This document shows, piece after piece, positions 61,642-64,000 of a stretch of DNA of 64,000 nucleotides. The DNA is taken from positions 1 to 64,000 of the forward strand of contig JAZPZY010000072.1 in the NCBI GenBank assembly GCA_045544955.1, written 5' to 3'. Every line of letters begins with the position of its first letter. Within the stretch, counting starts at the first letter, position 1. A model generated the notes under the pieces. It was not told the origin of the DNA, searched no databases, and saw nothing but the letters and a program-made list of their open reading frames with translations. Made by a program: the position numbers and the translations under genes. This DNA comes from SIG701 sp045544955. Lineage in GTDB: Bacteria; Bacillota; Clostridia; Oscillospirales; CAG-272.

Positions 61642-61656
61642 TTAGAACGATTCCAA
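61642..61656 (+). promoter_or_regulatory. Per/Fur-type box 2
   Basis: TTAGAACGATTCCAA, a weaker copy of the same inverted repeat, lies over the transcription start. With box 1 it brackets the promoter. Confidence 0.7.
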
Positions 61657-61687
61657 ATCTAAATTCTACACGGGAAGGAGCGCAGAG

Positions 61688-62059
61688 ATGACCAAGCAGC
61701 GTGCCCTGATTCTTGCAATCGTTCAGTCTACAACGGAGCATCTCACGGCGGAACAAATCTTTTTGGAAGCAAAAAAGCAGATGCCCACCATTGCGCTTGC
61801 CACGGTATACAACAGTCTGAACTACCTTTGTGAAAATCATTTGATTGAAAAGATCGGCTTCACCGGGCAAACGGATCGGTATGACAAAATGCTTGTCCGC
61901 CACGACCATAAGCTTTGTGAGCGATGCGGTGCCATCAGTGATGTCGTCATCGACGGACTGAAAGAATATATTGAAAAGAAAAACGGTGACGGTATTCTTT
62001 CCTACGATCTCACCGTACATCATCTTTGTTCATCCTGCCGCAAGGCGGCAAAATCATAA
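61688..62059 (+). CDS. perR: PerR/Fur-family repressor
   Basis: A 123-residue regulator. The N-terminal winged helix contains HLTAEQIFLEAKKQMPTIALATVYNSLNYL. The C-terminal part has the metal-binding pattern RHDHKLCERCGAISDV and LCSSCRK, giving the structural zinc CxxC pairs and histidines of the family. The protein lacks the first helix found in longer Fur proteins, as PerR-like proteins of Clostridia often do. It sits before a rubrerythrin gene and below Per boxes, so peroxide-responsive autoregulation is likely. Confidence 0.88.
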   Translation: MTKQRALILAIVQSTTEHLTAEQIFLEAKKQMPTIALATVYNSLNYLCENHLIEKIGFTGQTDRYDKMLVRHDHKLCERCGAISDVVIDGLKEYIEKKNGDGILSYDLTVHHLCSSCRKAAKS

Positions 62060-62091
62060 AATTTTTTATTTATTATAAAGGAGATTACCAC

Positions 62092-62625
62092 ATGGAACTC
62101 AAAGGATCCAAGACCGAGAAAAATCTGCAGGCTGCTTTTGCCGGCGAATCCCAGGCAAGAAACAAGTACACCTATTTTGCATCCGTAGCAAAGAAGGAAG
62201 GCTTTGAGCAGATCGCCGCTATTTTTGAAGCCACCGCCAACAACGAAAAAGAGCACGCAAAGATGTGGTTCAAGGAGCTGGGTGCACTGGGCGATACCGC
62301 TGCTAACCTGAAGGCTGCTGCTGAGGGCGAGAACTAGGAGTGGACCGACATGTACGCAACCTTCGCAAAGGAAGCAGAGGAAGAGGGCTTCACCGCTATC
62401 GCTGCTAAGTTCCGTCTGGTAGCCAAGATCGAGAAGTCCCACGAGGAGCGTTACCTGGCTCTGCTCAACAACGTAGAGATGCAGAAGGTATTTGAGAAGG
62501 CTGAGGAGACCATGTGGGAGTGCCGCAACTGCGGTCACCTGGTAATCGGTAAGAAGGCTCCCCAGATCTGCCCCGTCTGCGCACATCCTCAGGCTTACTT
62601 TGAAGTACGCAAAGAGAACTACTGA
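62092..62625 (+). pseudogene. rbr: Rubrerythrin gene interrupted by TAG
   Basis: From ATG 62092 (AAAGGAG upstream) the frame gives a normal 177-residue rubrerythrin except for a TAG at 62335-62337 (codon 82). The stop falls in AAAEGEN-stop-EWTDMYATF, where the family has tyrosine (GENYEWTDMY), so TAC or TAT to TAG is a single-base change. The diiron ferritin-like domain covers codons 1-140 (FAGESQARNKYTYF, NEKEHAKMW, EKSHEERY) and the rubredoxin end has CRNCG and CPVCAHP. If translated fully it would reduce peroxide. Either a recent nonsense mutation, a sequence error or read-through. Confidence 0.88.
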
Positions 62626-62651
62626 TTTTCCGGAATTCACAAAAGGCTGAT

Positions 62652-62691
62652 AAAAAGCAATGCTCTGCCTAAAAAGCAGGGCATTGTTTTT
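62652..62691 (+). terminator. Terminator after rubrerythrin
   Basis: AAAAAGCAATGCTCTGC pairs with GCAGGGCATTGTTTTT. Confidence 0.9.
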
Positions 62692-62778
62692 GTTACGATA
62701 TAGTGTAAATATCGCCCGACATTCAAACAAACGAACTATCTTTTATTCCCATAAAAATCCAAAACCTCGCATCCACGC

Positions 62779-62807
62779 TTGACAAACGAGAGCCGCTGTG
62801 TTACAAT
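62779..62807 (+). promoter_or_regulatory. Promoter of the second creatininase-family gene
   Basis: TTGACA (62779-62784), 17-base spacer, TACAAT (62802-62807). Confidence 0.82.
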
Positions 62808-62869
62808 ACATCTCGTAAGGCATACGGAAAATATTTACGCTGCGTTACGGCGGCAGAACGGAGACTAAC

Positions 62870-63760
62870 ATGAAGTGGGAATATCTGAGAGAAGAAGAAT
62901 TTGAAGGTGCCATTAAGCGTTCGGGCGGTCTTTGCGTCATGTGCCTTGGCTGTCTTGAAAAGCACGGTCAGCACCTGCCCGTTGGTACGGATTCCCTCAA
63001 GGGTGATAAAATCGTAGAGCTTGCGGCAGAAAAAGCCGACGTTGTAATGTTTCCCACCACCATGTGGTTGGGCGACATACTGGCAAGCCACTCAATGGAC
63101 GATCCCAAATCCCTGAACAAGCGTGGATTTATCGGCATGAATCCCCATACCCTGCTCACCGTTCTGGAGGAGCTTTGCGACGAGATCGCACGGAACGGAT
63201 TCACGAAGATTCTGCTGTGCAATTCCCACGGCGGAAACACCGGACTTCTCACCTATTTCATGCGCGCCCAGTGCTATAAGAAAAAAGGGTACGCCACCAT
63301 GTTCTGCCGGGCGTACGACTTTGCAAAGCAGTTAGCTCCTGCCAATATGCTGGAAATGGCAAAAAAAGATCCCGAATATTTCTCTATGCTGACGGATGAG
63401 GATCTCAAGGTGCTTGAAAGATTTTCCTCTCCCGACGTAAGCTTCGGTCACGGCTGCTTCAAGGAAACCATGCTTGTATACGGCACGTATCCCGAGCTGG
63501 TTGCCCCGGAGCGGTTTGAGGCAGAAAACGGCATCTCCAACCACAGAGCGGATTATCTGACCGAGCTTGGCGTAAACTTCGGCTATACGTGGATCTCCAA
63601 CTACCCCGATTCCTACGCAGGCACCGCACCCGTAGGATGCTCTAAAACCATCGGCGAGGCAGCTGTGAAGCTGTCCGTTGACAGACTTGCCGATATTTTC
63701 ACCGCCATCAAAAACGATGAAGAATGCGTCAAGATGGCAAAAGAGGGCAAGCCCTGCTAA
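62870..63760 (+). CDS. Creatininase-family protein 2
   Basis: A 296-residue paralogue of the protein at 31328-32173. The metal-binding blocks GCLEKHGQHLPVGTDSLKG (near residue 27) and LLCNSHGGNTGLL (near 107) are kept, and the C-terminal TWISNYPDSYAGTAPVG aligns with WMANYPNSYAGDGHEG of the paralogue. The middle differs: GAGEFYGTVMLS is replaced by SHSMDDPKSLNKRGFIGM, so substrate choice may differ. It is a single-gene unit with its own promoter. Confidence 0.87.
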   Translation: MKWEYLREEEFEGAIKRSGGLCVMCLGCLEKHGQHLPVGTDSLKGDKIVELAAEKADVVMFPTTMWLGDILASHSMDDPKSLNKRGFIGMNPHTLLTVLEELCDEIARNGFTKILLCNSHGGNTGLLTYFMRAQCYKKKGYATMFCRAYDFAKQLAPANMLEMAKKDPEYFSMLTDEDLKVLERFSSPDVSFGHGCFKETMLVYGTYPELVAPERFEAENGISNHRADYLTELGVNFGYTWISNYPDSYAGTAPVGCSKTIGEAAVKLSVDRLADIFTAIKNDEECVKMAKEGKPC

Positions 63761-63777
63761 ATTACATCCGAAACAGA

Positions 63778-63808
63778 AAAAGGCTGTCGCCGCGGCGCCT
63801 ACCTTTTT
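63778..63808. terminator. Bidirectional terminator
   Basis: AAAAAGG..CCTTTTTTT outer stem with an inner GTCGCC/GGCGC stem, between two convergent genes. Confidence 0.8.
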
Positions 63809-63811
63809 TTA

Positions 63812-64000
63812 TCAGTTTCCTTTTTTCGCTCTTGCTTCTGCTTTCAGGCGAAGCTCCGTATTGAGGATCTTTTTTCTGAGACGGATGCTTTTCGGTGTAA
63901 CCTCGATCAGCTCGTCGTCGGCAATATACTCAATCGCCTGCTCCAGAGAGAGGATCTTCGGCGGCGTCAGAATCAGCGCCTCGTCCGCACCCTTGGAGCG
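63812..64000 (-). CDS. typA: GTP-binding protein TypA/BipA, C-terminal fragment
   Basis: The last 62 codons of a gene that continues beyond the window edge. The reading LTPPKILSLEQAIEYIADDELIEVTPKSIRLRKKIL is the highly conserved C-terminus of the ribosome-associated GTPase TypA/BipA. The stop is TGA at 63812-63814. Confidence 0.9.
   Translation of the reverse strand, partial: RSKGADEALILTPPKILSLEQAIEYIADDELIEVTPKSIRLRKKILNTELRLKAEARAKKGN

Noticed and set aside
27660..62337. Alternative genetic code or systematic stop read-through
   Set aside because: TGA ends several intact genes here, including ilvE and the isomerase-like gene at 8843, so the three in-frame stops are better explained as separate mutations or errors.

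Overview
The window is a chromosomal stretch of an anaerobic, Gram-positive bacterium of the class Clostridia. The support is a SCIFF ranthipeptide with its radical SAM maturase, two T-box leaders, a lysine riboswitch, a Bacillus-type LexA box, a dockerin-bearing secreted protein, VOR-type 2-oxoacid:ferredoxin oxidoreductase genes and rubrerythrin. Coding DNA is mostly GC-rich, with a few AT-rich intruders. I did not identify the genus. I saw no rRNA, CRISPR array, prophage or intact insertion sequence.

Layout. 1-1.5 kb: malonate carrier madLM. 1.5-2.9 kb: an AT-rich XRE regulator between two MITE-like palindromic repeats. 2.9-7.7 kb: a sugar locus (GH99-like protein, SGNH/sialate-type esterase, fucose/arabinose isomerase-like enzyme) divergent from an AraC regulator. 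7.7-14.8 kb: trpS; dapA-dapB-TIM-barrel operon behind a lysine riboswitch; queA; a small membrane-peptide unit; a DinB-type polymerase with a LexA box in its promoter. 14.9-20.3 kb: tRNA-Leu(CAG), an AraC remnant, an unknown helical protein, the SCIFF peptide and maturase, a DUF5107/TPR protein. 20.4-25.7 kb: a repeat with an AT-rich GNAT gene, then a Gld-type ABC export system with a DUF4340 protein. 26-27.8 kb: mreB and a DUF975 gene broken by TGA. 27.9-37.1 kb: a dockerin protein, a creatininase-family protein, a large FG-GAP repeat protein and an Orn/Lys/Arg decarboxylase. 37.3-41.3 kb: cytidylate-kinase-like protein, TagA/WecG glycosyltransferase, acyl carrier protein, a TIM-barrel isomerase and small membrane proteins.

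41-53.5 kb is the most interesting part. Two T-box leaders with near-identical 3' halves each precede a gene for an unusual fusion: XRE helix-turn-helix, cupin, then a full AMP-forming acyl-CoA synthetase. The second leads an apparent operon with a MinD-like ATPase, a ferredoxin, three VOR-type subunits and a branched-chain aminotransferase. Read together, this looks like a tRNA-sensing route that activates branched short-chain acids, reductively carboxylates the acyl-CoAs to branched 2-oxoacids and transaminates these to Val/Leu/Ile. An FtsX-type permease/ATPase pair lies between the two units.

53.6-64 kb: two alpha/beta hydrolase paralogues, a DUF6873-like protein, zinc-ribbon L28, an Lrp-aminotransferase pair, a MutS-like ATPase, a PHP phosphatase, a YjdF-like membrane protein, a PerR-like regulator with Per boxes and a rubrerythrin gene broken by TAG, a second creatininase-family protein, and the C-terminus of TypA/BipA at the edge.
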